A stretch of DNA of 64,000 nucleotides from Saccharothrix ecbatanensis (GCF_014205015.1 NZ_JACHMO010000001.1:806001-870000), one strand, 5' to 3'. Counted from the first letter of the stretch, positions 24,408 through 32,884 are shown. Translations and numbers: made by a program. Notes: generated by a model from the sequence alone, not told the origin.

Positions 24408-25152
24408 CCTGGTGCTGGAGATCACCGGCGTGACCGTGCACCTCGGCGGCCGTGAAGTTCTGTCCGATGTGGACTTCCGGTTGCGGCGCGGTGAGCTGGT
24501 CGGCCTGATCGGGCCCAACGGCGCGGGAAAGACGACCCTGCTGCGCACCGCGCTCGGCTTGGTCCCGGTGCACCGCGGCACGGTCGTCGTCGGCGGTCGC
24601 ACGTCGCGCCAGGCCCAGGGCTCGCTCGGTTACGTGCCGCAGCGCCACGAATTCGCGTGGGACTTCCCCGTCACGGTCGAGGGCGCGGTCGCCACCGGAC
24701 GCACGCACCTGACCGGCCTGCTGCGTCGCCGCACGGCCCGTGACCGCGAAGCCGTGGCCGACGCCCTGGACCGCGTCGGCATGGCGGACCTGCGGACCCG
24801 GCCGGTCGGCGAGCTGTCCGGCGGCCAGCGGCAACGGGTGCTCGTCGCCCGCGCGTTGGCCCTGCGGCCCGAGGTGCTGCTGCTGGACGAGCCGTTCACC
24901 GGCATCGACGCCCCCACCCAGGAGCTGCTGAGCACGTTGCTGACCGAACTGCGGGACGAAGGCGTGGCGGTGCTCATGACCACCCACGACCTCGCTGCCG
25001 CCACCGCGTTGTGCGGCCGACTGTGCCTGCTCAACCGCACCGTCGTCGCCGACGACGAACCGGCGGCGCTGGCAGACACCGACATCTGGCTGCGCACCTT
25101 CGGCCTGGACCGGGCCGAGCAGCTGCTCAAGGCGTTGGGGGTGGCGGGGTGA
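24400..25152 (+). CDS. ABC transporter ATP-binding protein (anchored-repeat metal transporter)
   Basis: The 250-residue ATPase has a Walker A ([11 protein letters not shown]), Q-loop region (GYVPQRHEFAWDFP), signature LSGGQRQRV, Walker B (VLLLDEPF) and the switch His in MTTHDLAAA. The sequence type is that of ZnuC/MntB metal transporters. It overlaps the preceding gene by 8 bp and shares the GTGA junction with the permease gene. It powers uptake of the metal, most likely Zn(II), delivered by the 22090 lipoprotein. Confidence 0.93.
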   Translation: MTDLVLEITGVTVHLGGREVLSDVDFRLRRGELVGLIGPNGAGKTTLLRTALGLVPVHRGTVVVGGRTSRQAQGSLGYVPQRHEFAWDFPVTVEGAVATGRTHLTGLLRRRTARDREAVADALDRVGMADLRTRPVGELSGGQRQRVLVARALALRPEVLLLDEPFTGIDAPTQELLSTLLTELRDEGVAVLMTTHDLAAATALCGRLCLLNRTVVADDEPAALADTDIWLRTFGLDRAEQLLKALGVAG

Positions 25153-26045
25153 CCGCGTTCCTGGAGTTCCTGACCGCGCCGTGGGAGTACGACTTCTGGC
25201 GCCGCGCGCTGCTGGTGGCGTTGATGTCGGGCGTGGTCTGCGGCGTGATCGGCAGCCACGTCGTGCTGCGCGGCATGGCGTTCATCGGCGACGCCGTCTC
25301 GCACGCGGTCTTCCCCGGCATCGCGGTCGCCTTCGTGCTCGGCACCAACCTGGTGCTGGGCGGGGCGGTCGCGGGCGTGATCACCGCGTTGCTGATCGCG
25401 GTGTTCTCGCAGAACCGCAGGCTCAAGGAGGACTCGGTGATCGGGATCTTCTTCGCCGCCTCCTTCGGGCTGGGCATCGTCATCCTCAGCACCGCGCCGG
25501 GATACGGCGGCTCGCTGGAGTCGTTCCTGTTCGGCTCGATCCTGGGCATCAGCGATTCCGACGTGCTCTCGGTCGCGGTGATCGGCGCGGGGGTGCTGCT
25601 GTGCACGGCGCTGTTCAACAGCCGCTTCGTGGCCACGACGCTGGACCGGGAACAGGCCCGCGCGGTCGGACTCCCGGTGTTCTGGCTGGACGTGGCGCTG
25701 CACGTCATGGTGACCCTGGCCATCGTCATCTCGTTGCAGGCCGTGGGCAACATCCTCGTGCTCGCCCTGCTCGTCACCCCCGCCGCGGCGGCCCGCCTGC
25801 TCACCGACCGCCTCGGCGTGATGATGCTGCTGGCGCCGCTGATCGGCGCGGGCGGCAGCGTGCTCGGCCTCTACCTGTCCTACGCGCTCGACCTGGCTGC
25901 CGGCGGACTCATCGTGCTCACCCTCACCGCGGTCTTCCTGCTGTGCTGGCTCTTCGCGCCGCGCCACGGCCTGCTCACCCGGACCAGCCGGACCGCCGTC
26001 CCCGCCACCGCGCTCGACACCGTGCTCGCCGAGGAGAAGTCGTGA
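25149..26045 (+). CDS. ABC transporter permease (ZnuB/TroC type)
   Basis: The 298-residue protein has about eight or nine membrane helices and the ABC-3 family features: VLRGMAFIGDAVSHAVFPG near the start, EDSVIGIFFAASFGLGIV, and LVTPAAAARLLTDRL for contact with the ATPase. The GTG start overlaps the ATPase stop (GTGA), and its own stop overlaps the next start in the same way. It forms the membrane channel of the zinc importer. Confidence 0.93.
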   Translation: MTAFLEFLTAPWEYDFWRRALLVALMSGVVCGVIGSHVVLRGMAFIGDAVSHAVFPGIAVAFVLGTNLVLGGAVAGVITALLIAVFSQNRRLKEDSVIGIFFAASFGLGIVILSTAPGYGGSLESFLFGSILGISDSDVLSVAVIGAGVLLCTALFNSRFVATTLDREQARAVGLPVFWLDVALHVMVTLAIVISLQAVGNILVLALLVTPAAAARLLTDRLGVMMLLAPLIGAGGSVLGLYLSYALDLAAGGLIVLTLTAVFLLCWLFAPRHGLLTRTSRTAVPATALDTVLAEEKS

Positions 26046-27427
26046 CCCCCACCCGGACCGGCGCGCTGCTCGGCGTGGCCGCCGCGCTGCTGATGACCGC
26101 ACCGGTCGCGATCGCCGAGCCCACACCGACCACCCCACCAGATGTGCCCACCGCGGACGCCGTGCTGGACGTGGACGCCGGCCGACTGGCACTCGACGGA
26201 CCACCCGACGCCCTCGCGGTCACCGCCGAAGCCGAACGAGTGGAACTGAGCTGGGACACCACCGCCATCGAGCCCGGCGCGGTGTTCGGGGACCGGGTCG
26301 AACTGCGCACCTCGCTGGCGAACGCGTCCGCGGTGGAAGCGCCGCACGGGAATCCGGTCACGGTCCCGGTGGCCGCGAGCGGAACGCTGAGCGTCGACGT
26401 GCCGGCGCCTGGGGAGCACCTGCTCCGCGTCGAAGCCGCCGCCCACGCGCTCGACGGCCGGCCGCTGGCCGTCGAGCGCGACTACCGGCTGGTCGTCACC
26501 GAGAAGGCCCGACCGGAGGTCGGCCGGCCTGAAGTCGAGCGGCCTGAAGCTGAGCGGCCTGAAGTCGAGCGGCCGGAAGCCGAGTTGCCCGAAGTCGCCA
26601 CCGAGTTCCGGGCACTCCCGCAACTTCCGGCCGTCGCCACGCCACAACCGCAGGTCGCCGCCGCGCAGCAGCCGCCAACGGCCACCGGCCGGGTCACCCT
26701 GGACCGCGGCCACGTCGACGCCGTCGCGCTCCGCCTGCTGCCGGACGGTCTGCACGTCCAGGTCAAGGACGGCACCGCCACCGGCGTCACGACCTGGCGC
26801 GAACCCGCGGACGTCGAGTTCCGCGTCACGGCCGCCGCGCGCACCGAACTGCCGGCGCAACCGGCGCTGTCCTTCCTCGGCGGCGCGGGCAAGCAGGTGT
26901 TCCTGCTGCCGCAGACCCAGCGGGCCGACCTGCTGTGGACCGGCTGGAACACCGAGGAACTGCGCCCGGCCGAGGTGTCGGGCCCGGTGACGTGGACGCT
27001 GACCGCGGTCGACGGGCCGGGTGCTTTCGGCCTGTTCACCACCGGCTCGTTCGGCGCGCCGGAGATCATCTTCAACAACACCGACGGCCTGCCGGACACC
27101 CTCTCCGTCCCGCTCGGCACCCACGCGCACGCCAACTGGGTGTTCGCCGAACCCGGCCGCTACCAGCTCACCTTCGCTGTCACCGCGCCTGGGACCGTCG
27201 GCACGCTGACCGACACGGAGACCCTCACGTTCGTCGTCGGCGACGGCGCCCCGGTCCCACCGCAGCAGCCGGACGACACCGGCCGGCAGACCGGCACCCC
27301 GAACCGCCTGGCGTCCACCGGTCCCGCTGCACTGCCCGCCACTGCCGGTCTCGCGCTCGTCCTGGTCGTGACGGGCGCCGCCGCGCTCGTGCTCGCCCGC
27401 CGCCGCCCCGCCAAGGAGAACCCGTGA
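26042..27427 (+). CDS. Sortase-anchored choice-of-anchor M protein with RPE repeats and LASTG signal
   Basis: The 461-residue surface protein has a signal peptide (VAIAEP). An N-terminal sandwich (about 38-155) looks like a worn copy of the domain without its histidines. A charged repeat of RPEVE/RPEAE units follows (about 156-185). A complete choice-of-anchor M domain covers about 225-400 (DRGHVDAVAL, LSFLGGAGKQVFLLPQ, LLWTGWNTEE, GTHAHANWVFAEPGRY). The C-terminus has LASTG, a hydrophobic helix and RRRPAKE, a class E sortase signal (LAxTG), so it should be linked to peptidoglycan. No sortase gene is nearby. GTGA overlap links it to the permease gene. Confidence 0.85.
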   Translation: MTPTRTGALLGVAAALLMTAPVAIAEPTPTTPPDVPTADAVLDVDAGRLALDGPPDALAVTAEAERVELSWDTTAIEPGAVFGDRVELRTSLANASAVEAPHGNPVTVPVAASGTLSVDVPAPGEHLLRVEAAAHALDGRPLAVERDYRLVVTEKARPEVGRPEVERPEAERPEVERPEAELPEVATEFRALPQLPAVATPQPQVAAAQQPPTATGRVTLDRGHVDAVALRLLPDGLHVQVKDGTATGVTTWREPADVEFRVTAAARTELPAQPALSFLGGAGKQVFLLPQTQRADLLWTGWNTEELRPAEVSGPVTWTLTAVDGPGAFGLFTTGSFGAPEIIFNNTDGLPDTLSVPLGTHAHANWVFAEPGRYQLTFAVTAPGTVGTLTDTETLTFVVGDGAPVPPQQPDDTGRQTGTPNRLASTGPAALPATAGLALVLVVTGAAALVLARRRPAKENP

Positions 27428-29085
27428 CCACCCCGACCCGCGTGAGAGCCGCGGTTGCCGCCTTCGCGGTCGCTGGTCTCGCCGCGCTGTCCCTCACCCC
27501 GGCCCTGGCCGTCGAGACCACGACCGTCGTCGACGTGGGGCACGTGGACCTGCTCGCGCCGGTCGTCGTCGGCGGCGCGTTGGACATCCGCTACAAGGAC
27601 GGCAACACCACTCCGCCGACGGTCCGCGACCCCGAACAGGTCGTCACCCACGTCAAATCCGAGTCGTACATCGAGGTGCCCGAGAACCCCGAGTACGCGT
27701 TCCTCGGCCCGGTGGGCAGCAGTTTGTGGCACATCCCCGAGGTGCAGATCCCCGAAATCGTCTGGGCGGGGTGGAACACCGAGGGCCTGACGCCCGACCA
27801 GGTCGACCCGGACTCGGTGCGCTGGACCCTCGACGCGGTCGGCGGCGACCTGCCCGGCAGTCCCGCACCCGGCAACCTCACCGTGTTCCAGACCGGACCG
27901 GTCGGCGAACCCCTGCCCCGCGTGTTCGACACCGCGCTGCCGCTGCCGCAGCAACATCCGCTGGTGCTGGGCACCCACGCGCACGCCAACTGGATGTTCA
28001 ACGCCGAAGGCGTCTACCGGCTCACCGTCACCGTCACGGCCACCACCCCCGACGGATCGCCGTTGCGCGACACCACGACCTATGCGATCGCCGTCGGCGC
28101 GGTCGATCCCACGACCGTGAAGCCCGGCACGGGTACAGATCCCTCCACGACGACGACCACGACGACTGACACGACGACGACCACCACAGGTGCGACCACC
28201 ACGACCACGGGCACGACGACCACCACCGCGCCACCCACGTCGTGCGTGGTCCTCAACGACGGCCACGTCGATCTCATCGCCCCACGCGTTCTCGACGGCG
28301 GCTTGAACACCCGGGTCAAGGACGGCACTGCCGGGCCTGACCGGGCCGTGTGGCGCGATCCGGCCGACGTCGTGCTGCACGTGGTCCCCGCCGCGCGCAA
28401 CACCGTGCCCAACGACCCCGCCTACTCGTTCCTGGGCACACCGGGGGCACCGGTCTGGATCATCCCGCAGACCCAGATCCCCGGCATCGTGTGGGCCGGC
28501 TGGAACACCGAGTCCCTCAGCCCGCAGGACGTCGCCGGCCGCGTCGACCTGCGGGTGACCGGGGTGGACGGTCCGGGCCGCCTCGGTGTCTTCCTCAGTG
28601 ACATCACCCCCGTCCTGCTGGTCGACTCGGGAGACGGCCTGCCCGACACCATCGTCGTCCCGCTCGGCACCCACGCGCACGCCAACTGGGCCTTCGGCGC
28701 GGAGGGCACCTACCGGATCACCATCGAGGTAGCCGCGACCCTCGCCGACGGCCGCACGGTCGCCGACAGCGACGTCTTCACCATCGCCGTCGGCGACGTC
28801 GACCCCACGGACAACGGAGCCTGCGCACCCCCGAGCACGAGCACCACGACCTCCGCCGGCACGACCTCCGCCGGCACGACCTCCGCCGGCACTACCTCCG
28901 CCGGCACGACGTCCGCCGGCCCGGTCCCGACCACTTCGCCGGCGGCGTCCGCGCCCAAGCCGAAGGGCCTGGCCTCGACCGGCGTCGGAGGTGTGGGCAC
29001 GGCCGTGCTGCTCGCCGCGCTGCTGACCACCGCGGGCGTCGCGGTGCTCGTCCTCACCCGACGCAGGCGGACCCACGGCGGCTGA
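27424..29085 (+). CDS. Sortase-anchored protein with two choice-of-anchor M domains and LASTG signal
   Basis: The 553-residue protein has a signal peptide (TPALAVE) and a first domain at about 36-225 (DVGHVDLLA, YAFLGPVGSSLWHIPE, VWAGWNTEG, GTHAHANWMFNAEGVY). A Thr-rich linker follows. The second domain, about 275-460, contains NDGHVDLIA, YSFLGTPGAPVWIIPQ, DSGDGLPDT and GTHAHANWAFGAEGTY. A second linker of five SAGTT units leads to LASTG, a membrane helix and TRRRRTHGG. The LAxTG ending again points to a class E sortase. It is the last gene of the six-gene operon and should project the domains furthest from the wall. Confidence 0.87.
   Translation: MTTPTRVRAAVAAFAVAGLAALSLTPALAVETTTVVDVGHVDLLAPVVVGGALDIRYKDGNTTPPTVRDPEQVVTHVKSESYIEVPENPEYAFLGPVGSSLWHIPEVQIPEIVWAGWNTEGLTPDQVDPDSVRWTLDAVGGDLPGSPAPGNLTVFQTGPVGEPLPRVFDTALPLPQQHPLVLGTHAHANWMFNAEGVYRLTVTVTATTPDGSPLRDTTTYAIAVGAVDPTTVKPGTGTDPSTTTTTTTDTTTTTTGATTTTTGTTTTTAPPTSCVVLNDGHVDLIAPRVLDGGLNTRVKDGTAGPDRAVWRDPADVVLHVVPAARNTVPNDPAYSFLGTPGAPVWIIPQTQIPGIVWAGWNTESLSPQDVAGRVDLRVTGVDGPGRLGVFLSDITPVLLVDSGDGLPDTIVVPLGTHAHANWAFGAEGTYRITIEVAATLADGRTVADSDVFTIAVGDVDPTDNGACAPPSTSTTTSAGTTSAGTTSAGTTSAGTTSAGPVPTTSPAASAPKPKGLASTGVGGVGTAVLLAALLTTAGVAVLVLTRRRRTHGG
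28846..28920 (+). repeat. Five tandem 15-bp coding repeats (SAGTT linker)
   Basis: Five adjacent copies of ACGACCTCCGCCGGC occur; the fourth has ACTACC and the fifth ACGACG. They encode the TSAGT-type linker. Near identity suggests recent slippage, so copy number may vary between strains. Confidence 0.9.
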
Positions 29086-29089
29086 CCGG

Positions 29090-29137
29090 ACGCGGGTGCG
29101 GGGCTCGGACGAACTGGTCCGGGCCCCGCACCCGCGT
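29090..29137. terminator. Very long bidirectional hairpin terminator
   Basis: ACGCGGGTGCGGGGC (29090-29104) pairs with 29123-29137, and the stem continues inward through CGGAC/GTCCG to a 6-nt loop. This gives about 21 bp in all. It sits exactly between two convergent operons. Confidence 0.9.
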
Positions 29138-30292
29138 TCAGCGCTTCAGCAGGCGTCTCGGGAGCGGGACGAAGTGCTCGTGGGCGTCCAGGTCGTCCCA
29201 CGCGGGCAGCGGGTCGTGAAACCGCCGCCACGCGGTCGGACCGACCGCCAGTTCGGCGTCGGTGAGCAGCGCGGGGTCGAGGCGGCGGCGGGGTTCGTCG
29301 CGGTCCAGGTCGACGCCGATGAACACCAGTTCCTGCCGCGCGGTGTGGCCGTCGAGCAACTCGCCGGGTTCGATGGTCAGCGTGGGCCCGGCCTGGGACC
29401 ACACGGCGAGCATGTGCGGACGGCTGGCGATGTGGCAGAAACCCTTGCTGCGCACGACGCCCTGCCAGTCCTCCAGCGCGGCGGCCAGCCGGGCGGGGTG
29501 GAACGGACGGTCGGCGCGGTACGTGACCGATCGGATGCCGTACTCCTCGGTCTCCGGGGTGTGCGAGCCCGCCAATTCCTCGGCCCATCCCGGTGACGTG
29601 GCCGCGGTGACCGGGTCGTAGCGGCCGGTGTCGAGCACCTCGGCCAGGCCGACCACGCCGCGGCGCGACCGGACCAGCCGGGCGTTCGGGTTGAGCTTGC
29701 GCAGCAGCCCTTCGACGGTGGCGAGCTGGTCCGGTGTGGCCAGGTCGGTCTTGTTGAGCACCAGCACGTCGGCGAACTCCACCTGGTCCACCAGGAGGTC
29801 GGAGATGCCCCGCTCGTCGCCCTCGGCGGCGGCGAGGTCGCGCTCGTCGAGCCGGTCGCCGCGTTCGAGTTCCGGCAGGAAGTTCGCGGCGTCGACCACG
29901 GTGACCATCGTGTCCAGGCGCGCGTGGTCGGACAGGCTGGTGCCGTCCTCGAACGTCCACTCGAACGTCGCGGCCACCGGCATCGGCTCGGAGATGCCGG
30001 TGGACTCGATGAGGATGGTGTCGAACCGGCCTTCGCGGGCCAGCGCGCCGACGCTTTCCAGCAGGTCTTCGCGCAGCGTGCAGCAGATGCAGCCGTTGGT
30101 CAGCTCCACCAGCCGCTCGCCGCCGCGTCCGGAGACCAGGGCGGCGTCGATGTTGACCTCGCTCATGTCGTTGACCACCACCGCCACCCGGCGTCCTTCG
30201 CGGTTGGCCAGCACGTGGTTGAGCAGTGTGGTCTTGCCCGCGCCGAGGAAGCCGGACAGCACGGTGACGGGGACGCGTGGATCGGTGGTCAT
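29138..30292 (-). CDS. COG0523/CobW-family GTPase, putative zinc metallochaperone
   Basis: The 384-residue protein has Walker [12 protein letters not shown], the metal motif CICC in [21 protein letters not shown], and the NKTDL guanine motif. A CobW C-terminal domain follows ([25 protein letters not shown]). This makes it a complete GTPase of the ZigA/YciC group, which deliver zinc to client enzymes during starvation. The ATG at 30292 follows GGAAAG. It is the last gene after the alternative ribosomal proteins, behind a strong hairpin, so it may be expressed at a lower or separately set level. Confidence 0.9.
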   Translation of the reverse strand: MTTDPRVPVTVLSGFLGAGKTTLLNHVLANREGRRVAVVVNDMSEVNIDAALVSGRGGERLVELTNGCICCTLREDLLESVGALAREGRFDTILIESTGISEPMPVAATFEWTFEDGTSLSDHARLDTMVTVVDAANFLPELERGDRLDERDLAAAEGDERGISDLLVDQVEFADVLVLNKTDLATPDQLATVEGLLRKLNPNARLVRSRRGVVGLAEVLDTGRYDPVTAATSPGWAEELAGSHTPETEEYGIRSVTYRADRPFHPARLAAALEDWQGVVRSKGFCHIASRPHMLAVWSQAGPTLTIEPGELLDGHTARQELVFIGVDLDRDEPRRRLDPALLTDAELAVGPTAWRRFHDPLPAWDDLDAHEHFVPLPRRLLKR

Positions 30293-30313
30293 GGGTTTCT
30301 TTCCAGTAGGGGA

Positions 30314-30348
30314 CGGGTGTGCTCCGCCAGCTGAGCGGAGCACACCCG
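30314..30348 (-). terminator. Hairpin between rpsR and the COG0523 gene
   Basis: CGGGTGTGCTCCGC (30314-30327) pairs perfectly with GCGGAGCACACCCG (30335-30348) over a 7-nt loop. It stands in the 61-bp gap inside an otherwise overlapping operon. It may be a terminator, attenuator or mRNA end stabiliser. Confidence 0.65.
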
Positions 30349-30353
30349 GTCGG

Positions 30354-30596
30354 TCAACGTCCTTGGCCGGGGTAGGGGAGCAGCGCCATCTCGCGTGCGT
30401 TCTTGATGGCGGTGGTGACCTGACGCTGTTCTTGTGGCGACAGGCCGGTGACCCGGCGCGAGCGGATCTTGCCGCGGTCGGAGATGAACTTCCGCAGCAG
30501 CGCCGCGTCCTTCCAGTCCACTGTGGTCACTCCCTCCTTGCGCAGGAGGTTCACCCGGCGCTTCGGTGCGCGTTCGATCTTGGGCATCCGGCTCAC
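30354..30596 (-). CDS. rpsR: 30S ribosomal protein S18, alternative paralogue
   Basis: This 80-residue S18 contains [29 protein letters not shown] and [22 protein letters not shown]. It has no cysteines, unlike the zinc-binding form found in many actinobacteria. The start ATG overlaps the rpsN stop (ATGA). An alternative start is the Met four codons in. It is part of the zinc-sparing ribosomal operon. Confidence 0.93.
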   Translation of the reverse strand: MSRMPKIERAPKRRVNLLRKEGVTTVDWKDAALLRKFISDRGKIRSRRVTGLSPQEQRQVTTAIKNAREMALLPYPGQGR

Positions 30597-30889
30597 CAGC
30601 TCGACTTGCTGACGCCGGGCAGTTCCCCCCGGTGCGCCATCTCGCGCAGGCGGATGCGGGACAGGCCGAACGCCCGGTTGAACGCCCGCGGGCGACCGTC
30701 CACGGCGTCACGGTTGCGCAGCCTCGTGGGACTGGCGTCACGGGGCAGCTTCCGCAACGCCCGCAGGGCCTCGTCGCGGCGCTCCGGGTCGATGCGGACG
30801 AGCTCCTTCAACTCCGCGCGACGCTCGGCGTACCGGGCGACGACCTCGCGTCGCTGCCGGTCCTTCACGATCTTGGACTTCTTGGCCAT
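30593..30889 (-). CDS. rpsN: 30S ribosomal protein S14, zinc-independent paralogue
   Basis: This 98-residue protein is the long S14 form ([20 protein letters not shown], then [14 protein letters not shown] and the [21 protein letters not shown] ending). It lacks the two CxxC pairs of the short zinc-binding S14. Start and stop overlap rpmG and rpsR, so translation is coupled. Confidence 0.95.
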   Translation of the reverse strand: MAKKSKIVKDRQRREVVARYAERRAELKELVRIDPERRDEALRALRKLPRDASPTRLRNRDAVDGRPRAFNRAFGLSRIRLREMAHRGELPGVSKSSW

Positions 30890-31056
30890 CAGCGCTCCTC
30901 GCGGAAGTCGACGTGCTTGCGCACCACGGGGTCGAACTTGCGCAGCACCATGCGGTCGGGGTCGTTGCGGCGGTTCTTGCGGGTCACGTAGGTGTAGCCG
31001 GTGCCCGCGGTGGAGCGGAGCTTGATGATGGGCCGGACGTCGGTGGACTTGGCCAT
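30889..31056 (-). CDS. rpmG: 50S ribosomal protein L33, zinc-independent paralogue
   Basis: This 55-residue L33 reads [20 protein letters not shown] and ends [14 protein letters not shown]. It has no cysteines, so it is the C-minus form that replaces the zinc-ribbon L33 under zinc shortage. The ATG overlaps the rpmB stop by one base, and its stop overlaps the rpsN start. Confidence 0.95.
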   Translation of the reverse strand: MAKSTDVRPIIKLRSTAGTGYTYVTRKNRRNDPDRMVLRKFDPVVRKHVDFREER

Positions 31057-31295
31057 CAGACCTTCACCCCCTGGCGGCGCAGGTCGGCCACCACGGACTC
31101 GATGCCTCGCTTGTCCACGGTCTTGATGCCCTTGGTCGACAGGTTCAGCACCACGGTCCGGTTCTCCGAAGGCAGCCAGTACCTGCGGCGTTGCGTGTTG
31201 GGCAGCCATCGGCGCGAGGTGCGCCGGTGTGAGTGCGAGACCTGTTTGCCGAAGCCGGGCTTGCGCCCGGTGACCTGGCAGTGCCGTGACGACAC
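31056..31295 (-). CDS. rpmB: 50S ribosomal protein L28, first gene of the zinc-sparing ribosomal operon
   Basis: This 79-residue L28 ([35 protein letters not shown], ending DLRRQGVKV) has one cysteine and lacks the CxxC pairs of the zinc form. The GTG at 31295 is chosen because it begins the conserved SSRHCQVTG and has GGAGG 4 nt before it. A Zur box lies 13 bp upstream. Confidence 0.94.
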   Translation of the reverse strand: MSSRHCQVTGRKPGFGKQVSHSHRRTSRRWLPNTQRRRYWLPSENRTVVLNLSTKGIKTVDKRGIESVVADLRRQGVKV

Positions 31296-31307
31296 GCTAC
31301 CTCCAAT

Positions 31308-31330
31308 TTGAAACGACAATCGTTTCCGTT
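31308..31330. promoter_or_regulatory. Zur box shared by the two divergent zinc-sparing operons
   Basis: The palindrome core GAAACGA-CAA-TCGTTTC lies at 31310-31326. On the plus strand TTGAAA (31308-31313) and TAGGCT (31330-31335) are 16 bp apart with the Zur core in the spacer. The predicted start of transcription falls at or near the ATG at 31343, so that mRNA may be leaderless. Confidence 0.8.
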
Positions 31331-31342
31331 AGGCTAACCCAC

Positions 31343-32437
31343 ATGGGAACCGAGGTCCTACTGGTGGCAGGTCTGGCGCAGCACGACGTCGCCGAGGAGG
31401 TCTGGCGCGCGTCACCGGGATCGGTGCTGGTCCGCCACGACCTGCGCGACCTCGCCCAGGGCGTGGTGCGCCGCTGGGTCGATGGTCGGCTGACCGTGCT
31501 CGAACTGGCACACGGGTGCGTCTCGTGCACGCTGCGCCTGGACCTCCTGCCGCTGCTGGAACGGCTGGGCGGTCGGGTGGTCGTGCACCTGGACCCGGCG
31601 CTGGAGCCGGAAGCCGTCTGCTTCGCGTTGCGCGAGGTCGACGTGCGGGTGGAAGCGGTGATCACCGTGGTGGACCGCGAGACCTGGCTCGCCGACGCGA
31701 CCGGCGAGGACACGATGCACGACCGCGGCCTTGGCGCGGCCGAAGGCGACGAGCGGACCGTGGCGCAGGTGGTCGTGGGACAGGCCGAGTTCGCCGACGC
31801 GATCGTGCTGACCGGCGCCGGTGACGATCCCGCGCTGGGCGCGGTGCTGGACCGGCTGTCCCCGCTCGCGCCACGGCGGCGCCGGGACGCGTTGGACGTG
31901 CCGGAACTCCTGGCCGCCATCCCCGATGACGCCCGCCGAGGCCGTTTCGACGACGGCTTCGGCGCCCTGCTCCACGGGCAGCCGCCACTGCGACCGGCCC
32001 ATGGCGCGGCCGTCGTCCACTTCACCGAACGGCGCCCGTTCCACCCCATGCGGCTGCACCAGGCGATCGACGTCCTGCTCGACGGCGTCGTGCGCACCCG
32101 TGGCCGGGTGTGGGTGGCCAGCCAGCCGGATGTAGCGCTGTGGCTGGAATCGGCCGGCGGCGGCCTCAACGTGGGAAACCTCGGCCCGTGGCTCGCGGCC
32201 GTGGACGACTGGTCCGAGGTGCCCGCCGAACGCCAGGCAGCCGCATCGGCGGTCTGGGACCCCTACTACGGCGACCGGTCGCAGGAACTGGTGGTCATCA
32301 CCAGGGCGGCTGCGCCGGACGAGATCACGGCGGCACTGCGCGAGGCGCTGGTGACCGACGAGGAACTGGCGCTGATCGACGAACTGGAGTTCGTCGACCC
32401 GTTCGCCGAGTGGCACGACGAGATGGAGGAATTGTGA
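31343..32437 (+). CDS. COG0523-family protein lacking the P-loop (possible ribosome-hibernation recruitment factor)
   Basis: The 364-residue protein is related to CobW/COG0523 over its length: [52 protein letters not shown] and ELVVITRAA. Three GTPase hallmarks are gone. The N-terminus reads [18 protein letters not shown] where GxxxxGKT should be, the NKxD loop is TGAGD, and CxCC has become CVSC. It therefore probably does not hydrolyse GTP. In mycobacteria a COG0523 protein encoded with the same C-minus ribosomal genes (Mrf) recruits the hibernation factor to ribosomes; a similar role is inferred here. It is divergent from rpmB across one Zur box and overlaps rpmE (GTGA). Confidence 0.75.
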   Translation: MGTEVLLVAGLAQHDVAEEVWRASPGSVLVRHDLRDLAQGVVRRWVDGRLTVLELAHGCVSCTLRLDLLPLLERLGGRVVVHLDPALEPEAVCFALREVDVRVEAVITVVDRETWLADATGEDTMHDRGLGAAEGDERTVAQVVVGQAEFADAIVLTGAGDDPALGAVLDRLSPLAPRRRRDALDVPELLAAIPDDARRGRFDDGFGALLHGQPPLRPAHGAAVVHFTERRPFHPMRLHQAIDVLLDGVVRTRGRVWVASQPDVALWLESAGGGLNVGNLGPWLAAVDDWSEVPAERQAAASAVWDPYYGDRSQELVVITRAAAPDEITAALREALVTDEELALIDELEFVDPFAEWHDEMEEL

Positions 32438-32685
32438 AGCAGGGCATCCACCCCGACTACCACCCGGTGGTCTTCCAGGACCAGGCGACGGGCAAGGCGT
32501 TCCTGACCCGGTCCACGGCCACGTCGGCCCGCACGATCGACTGGGAGGACGGCAACACCTACCCGCTGATCACGGTCGACATCACGTCCGACTCGCACCC
32601 GTTCTGGACCGGCGCTCAGCGCGTGATGGACACCGCCGGCCGCGTGGAGAAGTTCAACCGCCGCTACGGCAAGAGGAACCGCTGA
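32434..32685 (+). CDS. rpmE: 50S ribosomal protein L31 type B
   Basis: This 83-residue L31 begins with GTG overlapping the previous stop ([15 protein letters not shown]). It contains [26 protein letters not shown] and ends [13 protein letters not shown]. It has no CxxC, so it is the zinc-free type B form that displaces zinc-bearing L31. Confidence 0.95.
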   Translation: MKQGIHPDYHPVVFQDQATGKAFLTRSTATSARTIDWEDGNTYPLITVDITSDSHPFWTGAQRVMDTAGRVEKFNRRYGKRNR

Positions 32686-32686
32686 C

Positions 32687-32848
32687 ATGGCCGTCCCGAA
32701 GCGCAAGACGTCGCGCAGCAACACCCGCCACCGCCGCTCCCAGTGGAAGGCGCAGGTGCCCGACCTGGTGCCGGTCACCGCCCTCGACGGCCGCAAGTTG
32801 GCCGTGCCTCGCAGGCTCGTGGCCGCCTACCGGCGCGGACTGCTGTAA
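32687..32848 (+). CDS. rpmF: 50S ribosomal protein L32, zinc-independent paralogue
   Basis: This 53-residue protein starts [20 protein letters not shown], the L32 signature, and ends [12 protein letters not shown]. The four zinc-ribbon cysteines are absent. It lies one base after the rpmE stop. It ends the zinc-sparing block. Confidence 0.93.
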   Translation: MAVPKRKTSRSNTRHRRSQWKAQVPDLVPVTALDGRKLAVPRRLVAAYRRGLL

Positions 32849-32855
32849 CAGTCCG
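32836..32855. terminator. Short hairpin overlapping the rpmF stop
   Basis: CGGACTG and CAGTCCG form a 7-bp stem around CTGTAA, with the stop codon in the loop. It separates the convergent rpmF and AraC-type genes. Confidence 0.4.
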
Positions 32856-32884
32856 GTCGCGGGTCCCGTTGTCGCTCTGCGGCG

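Noticed and set aside
26516..26600. Short direct repeats read at first as a possible CRISPR-like or VNTR array
   Set aside because: They are in-frame coding repeats (RPEVE/RPEAE units) without spacers.
28846..28920. Fivefold repeat considered as a CRISPR array
   Set aside because: 15-bp units are contiguous with no spacers and encode a linker.
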